From positions 1-7,615 of the forward strand of contig CAINUH010000436.1 in the NCBI GenBank assembly GCA_903853735.1: 7,615 nt of DNA. The letters are read 5' to 3'. The position numbers were made by a program, and so were the translations under genes. The stretch is from an uncultured Desulfomonile sp. GTDB taxonomy: Bacteria > Desulfobacterota > Desulfomonilia > Desulfomonilales > Desulfomonilaceae. Under the pieces are notes generated by a model, which was not told the origin of the DNA, made no database searches, and was given only the letters and a program-made list of their open reading frames with translations. Of this stretch, positions 1 through 7,376 are shown one piece after another. How positions within the stretch are numbered: position 1 is the stretch's first letter; every line of letters begins with the position of its first letter.

Positions 1-953
1 AGCACATAGAGGAGGCAGGTGTTCACTCCGGCGACTCTTCTTGCTCATTGCCCCCTTATAGTCTCGGTCGCTATCATCTCGACGAGATACGCAGAGTGAC
101 AAGGCTCCTGGCAACAGAGTTGAAGGTCAAAGGTCTCATGAACTTGCAGCTCGCACTTAAGGACGGTGAAATATTTGTGCTGGAGGTAAATCCAAGAGCC
201 TCCAGGACTATCCCCTTCGTTTCCAAAGCCATAGGAATTCCTCTGGCAAAGCTGGGTGCGCGCGTAATGGCCGGCAGGAAACTCAAGGAAATTGGTTTTA
301 CTTCGGAGGTGATTCCCGACCATGTTAGCGTCAAGGAAGCAGTGTTTCCTTTCATAAAATTTCCTGGAGTGGATGTCCTGCTGGGCCCTGAGATGAAGTC
401 CACCGGCGAAGTGATGGGGATCGATCGAGAGTTTGGCCCTGCGTTCCTGAAATCTCAATACAGTACGGACTTTCCCATACCTTCCTCGGGCAAAGTGTTC
501 TTAAGCGTAGCAGACCGCGACAAGGCTGTTGCCGTCATCGTGGCTCGCCGGCTGAGAGAGTGTGGCTTTTCGTTCGTTTGCACGGAAGGAACTGCTGACG
601 CTCTGCTACAGGTAGGTATAGAATCAACACGGGTAGGGAAAGTTCACGAGGCGCGAGAGTCAGATGTTATTGCTTTGATGCGGGGAAACGAAGTGGTCTT
701 GGTCATTAACACTTCAGCCGGCAAACAGTCTTTGAAGGATTCTTTCCACATCCGAATGGCAGCCTTGAATCACAATGTTCCTTATTTCACGACAGTCGCA
801 GGGGCAAACGCACTCTCTCTTGGACTCAGATCAATCCATCGTGGCGACTGCTTCAGGGTCAAGTCTCTTCAGGAATATCATGCCAATCGAATGCAAAGGG
901 GTTCGGAATTAGCCCCGGAGGATTACACTGTTTGTTCTCCTGGATCGACGTAA
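1..953 (+). CDS. carB: Carbamoyl-phosphate synthase large subunit, C-terminal part (5' end outside window)
   Basis: CarB makes carbamoyl phosphate from bicarbonate, ATP and glutamine-derived ammonia, the first step shared by pyrimidine and arginine synthesis in the cytoplasm. The reading frame is open from the window edge (first full codon at 3), so this is a 316-residue fragment of a protein that is usually about 1,070 residues. It opens with HIEEAGVHSGDSSCSLPPYS, which matches the second ATP-grasp half. EVNPRASRT (183-209) carries the metal-binding Glu and Asn. From about 489 to 860 comes the MGS-like allosteric domain. Residues I recall as contacting UMP in E. coli CarB are mostly kept: both Thr of TEGT, the Lys of GKVHE, and Asn-Thr of INTS, where the last E. 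coli Thr is Ser here. UMP inhibition is therefore likely (inference). The gene ends in TAA. No terminator follows it, so read-through into the downstream genes is possible. Confidence 0.97.
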   Translation, partial: HIEEAGVHSGDSSCSLPPYSLGRYHLDEIRRVTRLLATELKVKGLMNLQLALKDGEIFVLEVNPRASRTIPFVSKAIGIPLAKLGARVMAGRKLKEIGFTSEVIPDHVSVKEAVFPFIKFPGVDVLLGPEMKSTGEVMGIDREFGPAFLKSQYSTDFPIPSSGKVFLSVADRDKAVAVIVARRLRECGFSFVCTEGTADALLQVGIESTRVGKVHEARESDVIALMRGNEVVLVINTSAGKQSLKDSFHIRMAALNHNVPYFTTVAGANALSLGLRSIHRGDCFRVKSLQEYHANRMQRGSELAPEDYTVCSPGST

Positions 954-966
954 GATGGAGTCAAAG

Positions 967-1152
967 ATGTCTCGGCATCCGATTCGGCGCACAACGTGCT
1001 CACGGCAAGTAGATACGCAATATGAGATATTTGTGCGGCCGAAATATGGCAGGTGTCCCCCCGATCTGTCCCAAATCAGTCAATCGACCTGCGAGTTCTC
1101 TCCAACAATCAGGCAGTACGCCTTAACAATCCTAATCTGGAGTCGGCTGTGA
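967..1152 (+). CDS. Possible 61-residue small basic protein between carB and the fusion gene
   Basis: I do not recognise this product, and it may not be real. It is listed because its signals are better than chance would usually give. An ATG at 967 follows TGGAG (956-960) by six bases. Its TGA (1150-1152) overlaps the GTG start of the next gene in a GTGA arrangement typical of translational coupling. An in-frame ATG at 955 also exists, but only a weak ribosome site precedes it. The peptide starts MSRHPIRRTTCSRQ, is rich in Arg and Ser, has three Cys with no metal-site spacing, and has no clear membrane segment or signal peptide. Its composition looks close to random translation. The alternative is a 195-base non-coding spacer after carB; I saw no convincing promoter or hairpin there. 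Confidence 0.22.
   Translation: MSRHPIRRTTCSRQVDTQYEIFVRPKYGRCPPDLSQISQSTCEFSPTIRQYALTILIWSRL
1139..1142 (+). promoter_or_regulatory. Ribosome binding site that fixes the GTG start at 1149
   Basis: GGAG lies six bases upstream of GTG 1149. The longer open frame could begin at GTG 1053, but that codon has AGG directly against it with no spacing, and the extra 32 residues do not resemble the start of an RsbW-like domain. The site therefore supports the shorter 439-residue protein. Confidence 0.6.
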
Positions 1153-2468
1153 AAAAAGTCCGTAAAGATGAAGTCACCCTTGGGCTAAAAGCTGACTTGA
1201 CTTTGCTGTCGTTGGTCACGTCGTTCGTCGAAAAGGCCTCACTAGCGTTTGGACTTGCGGAAGCCGACGCTCTTTCTCTTACTTTGGCTTCTGAGGAGAT
1301 ATTTGCATATCTGTGTCAAGCCGCGGTCACGGAACAGGAAGTTCAGATGCGCTGTAGGCGGGGCATTTATTTCGTGGAGTTGGAACTCGTGTTCCAGGCA
1401 CAAGTATTCGACATCAAGTCATTCAATCTTACTTCGTCCGTAACCTTTGACGACACAAGCCAAGTGGACGAAACCGGGCTGCTGATTGCATCACGAATGG
1501 TAGAGGGATTTCAGTTCTTTCGAGATGACGAGGGGTTTCGTCTTATCCTGACTAAAGAGAAGACTTATCCTACGATAACTGATTTGTCTGTTCCCGAAAT
1601 CAGATCTTTGGAAGAATACACAATAAGGACGCCAAATGCCGATGAATTGAAGCTTTTTATTCGCATGGTAAATGCTCATAGCCGGTCTTATGTCATTCAT
1701 CCCAGCTTTGCTTTTCCCGGTAAGGTGGTCGATATGGTTGCCGGCGGAGAGTACGACGCTGCTGTGGCCTTTGAGCGGACAGGGCAAATAGGGGGTGGAA
1801 TTATTTGGCGCTTCCAGAGCCCTAGACTGGTAGAGTTCTACGGCCCGTATCTGTTCATCCAACCACCCAAGGCAGGCATGGCCCATGCCCTCATCGATTC
1901 TTGTCTCAGAAGCGTTGCCAGAAGCGGCGCATTAGGATTGATCAGTCGTTTCACAACACCGGATCTCCCGAAGGAGTATTTCGAATGTCTCGGCTCCCTG
2001 ACCGTGCTCAGAGAAGGCGGACAGCAAGTCGAAACTCAATCCTATTATCGTCATCTGGAGGAGGATATGGGGCTGGCGGTCTGGGCCCATCCCCTGATCG
2101 AGGCGTTTCTTGTGGCTGAATATGAACGACTTTTCTTTGCGCGTGACATTAGATGGATCAGACACGAGGGCGAGTCTGTCGGCGACTCTACGGTGCTGTC
2201 GGCACACATCGAACGGGGAGTTAGCTGGGTCTCTTTGTGTCCTGTCTGGTGGGGGCCGGACGCGGAACAGATCTTGGCTGCTCATCTGCAAGCCTTTGAG
2301 AAAGAAAAGATCTTGAACATTTTTTTTGAAATGGACTTGGGCGAATCCTGGCAGTGCTATTTCACTCCAGTTCTCATTCAATTAGGTTTTCAGCCGAGGC
2401 TTGTCATCCCTTACGCGGGTAAGGGAGATCATGCAATTTTTCAGTACAAAGCAGGTACAGTCGACTGA
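1149..2468 (+). CDS. RsbW-like (degenerate GHKL ATPase) domain fused to GNAT-like acetyltransferase domains
   Basis: This 439-residue cytoplasmic protein has no signal peptide or membrane helices. Residues 15-137 follow the layout of RsbW-type anti-sigma kinases (HATPase_c_2): a helix with ASEEIFAYL (47-55) at the N-box position, then ETGLLIASRMVEG (108-120) at the GLGL-type motif, then a final strand FRLILTK. The N-box Asn that binds Mg-ATP is absent (Ala53 or Tyr54 instead), and no clear DxGxG box is visible, so ATP binding is doubtful. Residues 150-300 look like a GNAT fold, with an acetyl-CoA loop-like QPPKAGMA (238-245) that keeps Gly-x-Ala but lacks the leading Arg/Gln. The C-terminus (about 345-434) resembles a second GNAT half ending LGFQPRLVIPYAGKGDHAIF. 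GTG was chosen as start for its ribosome site. The gene overlaps the following aminotransferase start by one base. Its target is unknown; a partner-switch sensor or a protein acetyltransferase are both possible. Confidence 0.72.
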   Translation: MKKVRKDEVTLGLKADLTLLSLVTSFVEKASLAFGLAEADALSLTLASEEIFAYLCQAAVTEQEVQMRCRRGIYFVELELVFQAQVFDIKSFNLTSSVTFDDTSQVDETGLLIASRMVEGFQFFRDDEGFRLILTKEKTYPTITDLSVPEIRSLEEYTIRTPNADELKLFIRMVNAHSRSYVIHPSFAFPGKVVDMVAGGEYDAAVAFERTGQIGGGIIWRFQSPRLVEFYGPYLFIQPPKAGMAHALIDSCLRSVARSGALGLISRFTTPDLPKEYFECLGSLTVLREGGQQVETQSYYRHLEEDMGLAVWAHPLIEAFLVAEYERLFFARDIRWIRHEGESVGDSTVLSAHIERGVSWVSLCPVWWGPDAEQILAAHLQAFEKEKILNIFFEMDLGESWQCYFTPVLIQLGFQPRLVIPYAGKGDHAIFQYKAGTVD

Positions 2469-3574
2469 TGAATCGGTGGAATCCGGAAAGGCTTTTGCCT
2501 GAATACATAAAGCATTTCCAGGCGTATGTCCCGAGCAAGCCTGACGCTGAACTCATGGCTCTCTACGGCTGCTCCCGCCTGTATCGTCTTAACAACAACG
2601 AAAATGCCTTGGGGCCTCCACCGGTTGCCCAGGAGATCATAAGAAACTTTCAACCTCCCAGAGCCGCTCTCTATCCCAGTGGTGACTCGTACTATCTCCG
2701 TCAAAAACTTGCAGAAAAATTTGGCTTGCACCCAGACCAGTTCCTGGTCGGCAACGGCGTTAACGAAGTCATAGCTTTCGTGACAAAAGCTTTTTGCGAG
2801 AAGGGTGATAACATCATTACGGCAGACAAGACCTTCGCTGTCTACGAATGGGTAGCGGAATTCTCCGGTCTCGAGGCAAGACTGGTGCCTCTAAAAGACC
2901 TTTCATTCGACGATCAGGGCATGTTGAACGAAATAGATGATCACACCAAAGTAGTTTTCCTCTGCAATCCCAACAACCCCACGGGTTCATACTGGAGTCG
3001 CGATAAACTACGAGACTTTATGGAGGCTGTAGCAGGCCGAAGTGTAGTAGTTTTGGACGAGGCATATAGTGAATTTGTGGAAGCGGAAGATTACCCGGAC
3101 GGAATGGGCCTCATCGACGAATATCCAAACCTGGTGGTATTCCGAACATTCTCGAAAATGTACGGCCTCTCCGGCCTCCGAATCGGTTACTTGGTCGGCC
3201 AATTGACTCTCGTTGAACCGATTCGGCGGACCTGCATAGTATACTCTGTAAACGTGATGGCCCAGGAAGCCGCTCTGAGTGCTCTGACTGACGAAGGCCA
3301 TATCTTGCGCACACGTCGGATGGTCAGAGAGGGCAAGGATTTTTTGAGGGGCGAACTTACCCGCTTAAGACTTCCATTCATAATGGGGGAGGGGAATTTC
3401 GTCATGGTAAGACTTCCCATGAATGACACGATTGCCTATCGACGGCTTATGAAGCAAGGGATAATGGTACGGACAATGACAGGCTTCCGATTTCCAAACT
3501 ACATAAGGGTGACCGTTTCAAAGTTAGACGCCATGGAAGCCTTCGTCGAGGCCCTGGAAACGATCATCTCTTGA
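2468..3574 (+). CDS. HisC-like class I/II PLP-dependent aminotransferase
   Basis: This complete 368-residue fold-type I aminotransferase is most like histidinol-phosphate aminotransferases, usually about 350-370 residues. Visible motifs in order: LNNNENALGPPP (41-52), which matches the HisC N-terminal signature; GNGVNE (95-100), the PLP phosphate-binding turn, where HisC usually has GSDE; Tyr126 in the ring-stacking region; CNPNNPTG (166-173); LDEAY (196-200), whose Asp197 should pair with the pyridine nitrogen; FSK with the Schiff-base Lys230; Arg238 in GLRIG; and Arg335 and Arg347 near the C-terminus, where HisC holds substrate phosphate or carboxylate. The family moves an amino group between an imidazole-acetol phosphate or aromatic keto acid and glutamate. 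The start is an ATG sharing one base with the upstream TGA, implying translational coupling. No other his gene is in view, so a role in aromatic amino acid or other amine metabolism is as likely as histidine synthesis. I therefore give no gene symbol. Confidence 0.9.
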   Translation: MNRWNPERLLPEYIKHFQAYVPSKPDAELMALYGCSRLYRLNNNENALGPPPVAQEIIRNFQPPRAALYPSGDSYYLRQKLAEKFGLHPDQFLVGNGVNEVIAFVTKAFCEKGDNIITADKTFAVYEWVAEFSGLEARLVPLKDLSFDDQGMLNEIDDHTKVVFLCNPNNPTGSYWSRDKLRDFMEAVAGRSVVVLDEAYSEFVEAEDYPDGMGLIDEYPNLVVFRTFSKMYGLSGLRIGYLVGQLTLVEPIRRTCIVYSVNVMAQEAALSALTDEGHILRTRRMVREGKDFLRGELTRLRLPFIMGEGNFVMVRLPMNDTIAYRRLMKQGIMVRTMTGFRFPNYIRVTVSKLDAMEAFVEALETIIS

Positions 3575-3619
3575 GACGACGGCATCGGTTCCAGCCATTT
3601 TGTTTACGGGATTGTCAAG

Positions 3620-5974
3620 ATGAAAGAACAGAGTCCGAACGCTGATGCAATAAGTAGCGACCATTCAGACTGCGCTCTTCCAACAACTTTGAGCATCGGC
3701 GCCCGTGTACCTCGAGCGGACGCGTACGACAAAGTGACCGGTAAGACGAAGTTCGCTGCTGATTATTACGGCGAAAACCTGATTTGGGCCGGGGTAAAGA
3801 GGGCCGGCATCGCCCACGCTCGTCTCAATAGTGTTGACGCCTCACGTGCGGTCAAATTGCCGGGCGTGGTTGGAGTCCTCACACACAAAGATGTCGGGGG
3901 TACCAACAGACAAGGCGTGGTCAGACGCGATCAGCCTGTACTCGTTGATGACAAGGTCCGGCACTGTGGTGATGCTGTTGCCTTGGTTCTGGCCGAGACC
4001 AAAGAAGTTCTCGATAAAGCAATTGCACTCGTAACATTTGACGTTGATCTTTTGCCACCTGTTCTCAATGCGGAAAATGCCCTGAAAGAAGGTTCCCCTT
4101 TAGTCCACGAGGAAAATCCCACCGGCAATGTACTCCTCAAGGGTGAATTGACAATCGGTCAAGGTCAGGTGGCAGAAGAGCAATGCGACCTTATTTTGGA
4201 AGCCTCCTTCAAGACTCAGCGCCAGGAGCACGCCTACCTGGAAACCGAGACAGGTTGGGCCAGAATAGACTCTGATGGAAAGCTTAAGATCGTTTGTTCA
4301 ACCCAGACCCCCTTTCGGGATCGAATGGAGGTAGCCGAGGCTCTCGGGATTGATCTTGAAAGGGTCCGGATAGTAGCGCCTTACGCGGGAGGTGCCTTTG
4401 GAGGCAAAGATGGCGTGACCGTCCAAACTCTGCTCGGACTGGCAGCTCTCAATTCGGAAGGCAGACCAGTAAAGATGTGGTGGGATAGAGAGGAATCTTT
4501 TCTGGCAGGCACCAAACGTCACCCAGCCCACATGTACTATCGCCTGGGAGCGAAGGAGAATGGTGAGCTGCATTTTCTGGACGTGAGATTGTACCTCGAT
4601 ACCGGACCTTATGACCATCTCGGAGGCGTAGTGTTGACCCTGGCGCTCGAGCATGCCGGAGGACCTTACCGGATTCCACATGCCGTTCTGAGGGGATGGT
4701 GCGTTTATACCAACAATCCCATAGGTGGTGCTTTCCGAGGCTTTGGTGTGACTCAGGTAACAGCGGCCATGGAACAAATGGTGGACCAGTTGGCCGATCG
4801 ACTGCGTATGGATCCCTTGGAGTTGAGACACAAGAATGCAGTGAGGAGAGGCGACAAGAACTGTGCCGGCAAGACATTGGTCGGTTCAACCGGCTTGGTA
4901 GACTGTCTTGAAGCCCTGTCCAAGCACAAACTGTGGAAGCAACGGGAGTCATGGAAAGCTTCTGCTGGGCAGTTCAAGCGACGCGGAGCGGGAATAGCCG
5001 CACTCATGCAAGCATCCGGGTACGGTCCAGTAGTTCCTGACTACGCTAACGCCAAAGTCGAGCTGACTCGTGAGGGCAATTTCCGAGTTTATTGCGGAGT
5101 CGTGGACATGGGTCAAGGAAATGCCGCGACAAATCTTCAAATTGCGGGAGCAATACTTGGTCAGGAGTCCGATCGTATCGAACTCGTGCAACCTGACACA
5201 GATCTTACGCTGCCCAGCGGATCGGCCTCCGCAAGCCGTTGTACGTTCACGTTCGGCAACGCACTTATTGGGGCTACGGAAACTCTGAAAGATCGTATCC
5301 TGCAGAGAGCTGCGGATCTGCTCATGGCGCCATATAAGGATCAAGTTGTGCTGGTCCCGGCAGGTGTCAGAAACCTGAAGACAGGGCAAGAAATATCACT
5401 TTCCCAGATAGCCGGGTTTCTCAATGAATCGGAGCGAGTAGCCATTCATCACTTCAGAGCCCCGGTCGCCACTGATGATATAACCTCAGATCAGGACCTG
5501 AGACTTCATGGTCTGCCCCATACCCTTTTCTCTTATGGGGTGCACCTAGCCTTGGTTGAAGTTGACGAACTCACCGGAGCGGTGGCTGTCGAGAAGTACG
5601 TTTCAATAACTGACTGTGGCAAGGTGATTAACCCACAGATTTATCAGCAACAGATACATGGCGGCATCGCCCAAGGCCTAGGATATGCTTTGTACGAAGA
5701 TCTGGAAGTGGAGAGCGGTGTAATTCGTACACCGAACTATGCAACCTACCTGATTCCGACGGCTGTCGATACGCCTGAGATTGAATCAATCGCAGTAGAT
5801 CTTTACGAGCCAACAGGCCCTTTCGGTCTTAAGGGAGTGGGAGAAATAGCCACTAACGGGCCGCTTCCTGCCATTGCCAACGCCCTGGCCGATGCGTGCA
5901 CAATCCGGCTGGGTCAGTCTCCGTTCACGGCAGAAAAGATTCATGGGGCCTTGCCAAAGCAGCGACAGGAGTGA
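3620..5974 (+). CDS. Xanthine dehydrogenase-family molybdenum hydroxylase, large molybdopterin-binding subunit
   Basis: This 784-residue subunit should carry the Mo-pterin cofactor and hydroxylate a substrate with water-derived oxygen, passing electrons to the adjacent 2Fe-2S subunit. The a/b hammerhead domain spans about 30-150 (PRADAYDKVTGK at 31-42). The Mo-binding part shows QEHAYLE (202-208, with the Mo-site Gln), GGAFGGKD (257-264), GGAFRGFG (369-376, Arg373), DMGQG (496-500), SGSASASR (533-540) with downstream GNA, and GLKGVGE (736-742) with catalytic Glu742. Length is normal. The loop AFRGFG excludes CO dehydrogenase, which has a Cys-bearing loop there. By hand alignment to bovine xanthine dehydrogenase as I recall it, Glu802 is Asp264 and Arg880 is Leu341, so the substrate may not be xanthine. 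ATG 3620 has only a weak upstream site (ACGGGA, 3606-3611) and lies 45 bases after the aminotransferase. The 2Fe-2S gene follows eight bases after the stop. Confidence 0.93.
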   Translation: MKEQSPNADAISSDHSDCALPTTLSIGARVPRADAYDKVTGKTKFAADYYGENLIWAGVKRAGIAHARLNSVDASRAVKLPGVVGVLTHKDVGGTNRQGVVRRDQPVLVDDKVRHCGDAVALVLAETKEVLDKAIALVTFDVDLLPPVLNAENALKEGSPLVHEENPTGNVLLKGELTIGQGQVAEEQCDLILEASFKTQRQEHAYLETETGWARIDSDGKLKIVCSTQTPFRDRMEVAEALGIDLERVRIVAPYAGGAFGGKDGVTVQTLLGLAALNSEGRPVKMWWDREESFLAGTKRHPAHMYYRLGAKENGELHFLDVRLYLDTGPYDHLGGVVLTLALEHAGGPYRIPHAVLRGWCVYTNNPIGGAFRGFGVTQVTAAMEQMVDQLADRLRMDPLELRHKNAVRRGDKNCAGKTLVGSTGLVDCLEALSKHKLWKQRESWKASAGQFKRRGAGIAALMQASGYGPVVPDYANAKVELTREGNFRVYCGVVDMGQGNAATNLQIAGAILGQESDRIELVQPDTDLTLPSGSASASRCTFTFGNALIGATETLKDRILQRAADLLMAPYKDQVVLVPAGVRNLKTGQEISLSQIAGFLNESERVAIHHFRAPVATDDITSDQDLRLHGLPHTLFSYGVHLALVEVDELTGAVAVEKYVSITDCGKVINPQIYQQQIHGGIAQGLGYALYEDLEVESGVIRTPNYATYLIPTAVDTPEIESIAVDLYEPTGPFGLKGVGEIATNGPLPAIANALADACTIRLGQSPFTAEKIHGALPKQRQE

Positions 5975-5976
5975 GG
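5973..5976 (+). promoter_or_regulatory. Ribosome binding site inside the large-subunit stop region, favouring TTG 5983
   Basis: GAGG starts within the TGA stop of the large subunit and lies six bases before TTG 5983. An alternative GTG at 5971 overlaps that stop by four bases, but AGGA sits directly against it with no usable spacing. Starting at TTG gives MRITFILNG, the usual opening of these 2Fe-2S subunits. Confidence 0.55.
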
Positions 5977-5982
5977 ATTAAA

Positions 5983-6459
5983 TTGAGAATAACTTTCATT
6001 CTCAACGGACTGGAGACTGATGTCGATGTGGCGCCTGACAGACGTGTGGTGGACGTGCTCAGGGAGGATATTGGACTCACAGGCACAAAGGAGTCATGTG
6101 GGGCCGGCGATTGCGGGGCCTGCACAATTCTTGTGGACGGCGAGAGCCGTCTTGCGTGCCTCATGCTGGCGGCTCAGCTTCAGGGTCTCAGAATAACTAC
6201 CATAGAAGGACTCACTCCTGAGAAAAGTCTGCATAGATTACAAAGGGCATTTGTGGAAAATGGAGGAGTACAATGCGGTTTTTGCACTCCTGGCATGGTT
6301 CTCGCGGCAGTTGATCTCCTGCAAAAGAATCCCAACCCCACGAGAAGACAAATACGGGAAGGATTAGCAGGGAATCTCTGCCGGTGCACCGGCTATCAGC
6401 ACATAGTCGATTCTGTTGAAAGTGCCGCCGAAGAGGTTAGGAATAAGGAAAGCTTATGA
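5983..6459 (+). CDS. Molybdenum hydroxylase small subunit, two [2Fe-2S] clusters
   Basis: This 158-residue subunit relays electrons from the Mo site of the large subunit to FAD of the medium subunit. The N-terminal plant-ferredoxin-like domain has Cys39, Cys44, Cys47 and Cys59 (ESCGAGDCGACT at 37-48, then LAC). The C-terminal helical domain has Cys98, Cys101, Cys133 and Cys135 (QCGFCTPGM at 97-105 and LCRCTGY at 132-138). All eight cluster ligands are present and the length is typical of separate small subunits of the xanthine dehydrogenase/CO dehydrogenase family. The start is probably TTG 5983, from its ribosome site and the match of the N-terminus; GTG 5971 would add four residues (VRIK). 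The open frame extends back to GTG 5896, inside the large-subunit gene, and those extra residues look like read-through. Its stop overlaps the start of the FAD subunit by four bases (ATGA). Confidence 0.95.
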   Translation: MRITFILNGLETDVDVAPDRRVVDVLREDIGLTGTKESCGAGDCGACTILVDGESRLACLMLAAQLQGLRITTIEGLTPEKSLHRLQRAFVENGGVQCGFCTPGMVLAAVDLLQKNPNPTRRQIREGLAGNLCRCTGYQHIVDSVESAAEEVRNKESL

Positions 6460-7322
6460 GAGAGGTTTTTCTGCCTCGCACTGTCGAAGAACTCTGGGAC
6501 ATCATGGAAAATTTTCCGGATGCTGTTCTGTATGCAGGTGGGACCGACCTCCTGGTGCAAATGAGGGCCGGTCATACAAATCCTTCTCACCTTGTTTGCC
6601 TGGAACGAGTGGAAGCATTGCACGGAGTTCGAGACGAAGGTGACGATGTCCTCATAGGAGCGGCAACCACCCACAGCGGCCTTCTCGAGAATCCCTTGAT
6701 TCGTAAAGAGTTTCCCATATTGGCCAAGGGTTTGGGGTTACTTGGCTCGCCGCCTATACGTCACATGGGAACGATCGGAGGTAACATTGTCACTGCTTCC
6801 CCAGCAGGAGACTCTTTGCCGCCTCTCTATGTCTTAGAAGCTGAGGTGGAGATCCGGTCTAGAACCCAAATGAGACGCCTGCCGCTGAAAGATTTCATAT
6901 TAGGCCCCAACATGGTGGTGCTCAACGAGGGAGAAGTCTTAATGGGTGTGTGGTTGAGAAAACAGCCTCGGTGGAATATTCATCATTACGAGAAGGTTGG
7001 GAGACGCAAGGCGCAGGCGTGTGCCATAGCAAGCATGGCTGCTCTGCTGAAGATATCGGATTCGGGGATCATAGAAAGCGCCCGGCTGGCATGGGGAAGC
7101 GTGGGTCCGACTGTGGCAACCTCTGCCGAGGCGGAGAGGAATCTCATAGGTCAACCGCTTACCCTTGAAACCCTTGAGCGTGCGGCAATGCTGGTCGAGG
7201 CATCAGTATCCCCCATTGACGACATTCGGGCCAGTGCTGAATATCGCAGGGCAGTCTCGGGAGCACTCCTGCTTCGCCTATTGGATTATTCCCCACCTTT
7301 TCTAGAAAGGTGTAATGCTTGA
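6456..7322 (+). CDS. Molybdenum hydroxylase medium subunit, FAD-binding
   Basis: This 288-residue subunit binds FAD and hands electrons to the final acceptor. The FAD-binding half (about 1-170) shows AGGTDLL (27-33), GTIGGN (105-110) and ASPAGDSLPPL (114-124), all standard FAD contacts in this family. The C-terminal CO_deh_flav_C-like domain (about 175-280) has KVGRRKAQACAIAS (180-193) and SPIDDIRASAEYRR (252-265). Length matches family members such as CoxM-type and XdhB-type subunits. It lacks the cysteine-rich insertion holding a 4Fe-4S cluster in the medium subunit of 4-hydroxybenzoyl-CoA reductase: only Cys48, Cys189 and Cys286 are present. That argues against a benzoyl-CoA-type dehydroxylase. 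The ATG overlaps the 2Fe-2S stop, and AAGGAA at 6445-6450 gives a good ribosome site five bases upstream. Confidence 0.94.
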   Translation: MREVFLPRTVEELWDIMENFPDAVLYAGGTDLLVQMRAGHTNPSHLVCLERVEALHGVRDEGDDVLIGAATTHSGLLENPLIRKEFPILAKGLGLLGSPPIRHMGTIGGNIVTASPAGDSLPPLYVLEAEVEIRSRTQMRRLPLKDFILGPNMVVLNEGEVLMGVWLRKQPRWNIHHYEKVGRRKAQACAIASMAALLKISDSGIIESARLAWGSVGPTVATSAEAERNLIGQPLTLETLERAAMLVEASVSPIDDIRASAEYRRAVSGALLLRLLDYSPPFLERCNA

Positions 7323-7376
7323 GCGACAAACCCCAACTCGGCTGCTGTTGCCCGCGCTCGTTCAGGGGCTAGGATA

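Noticed and set aside
1043..1060. Sigma-54-like TGGCAGG promoter element in the post-carB gap
   Set aside because: The TGGC half is present, but no GC-containing -12 half follows at the required spacing. No good sigma-70 pair was found either.
1053..1148. Longer N-terminus of the fusion protein from GTG 1053
   Set aside because: It has poor ribosome-site spacing, and the extra 32 residues are not domain-like. GTG 1149 has GGAG at a proper distance.
4298..4952. Long antisense open frames (177 and 167 codons) opposite the large hydroxylase subunit
   Set aside because: They lie wholly within a strongly supported gene, lack recognisable domains, and their translations look like shadow sequence.
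3620..7322. Hydroxylase as CO dehydrogenase or 4-hydroxybenzoyl-CoA reductase
   Set aside because: The large subunit has GGAFRGFG instead of the Cys-containing CO dehydrogenase loop, and the FAD subunit lacks the four-Cys 4Fe-4S insertion of the reductase.
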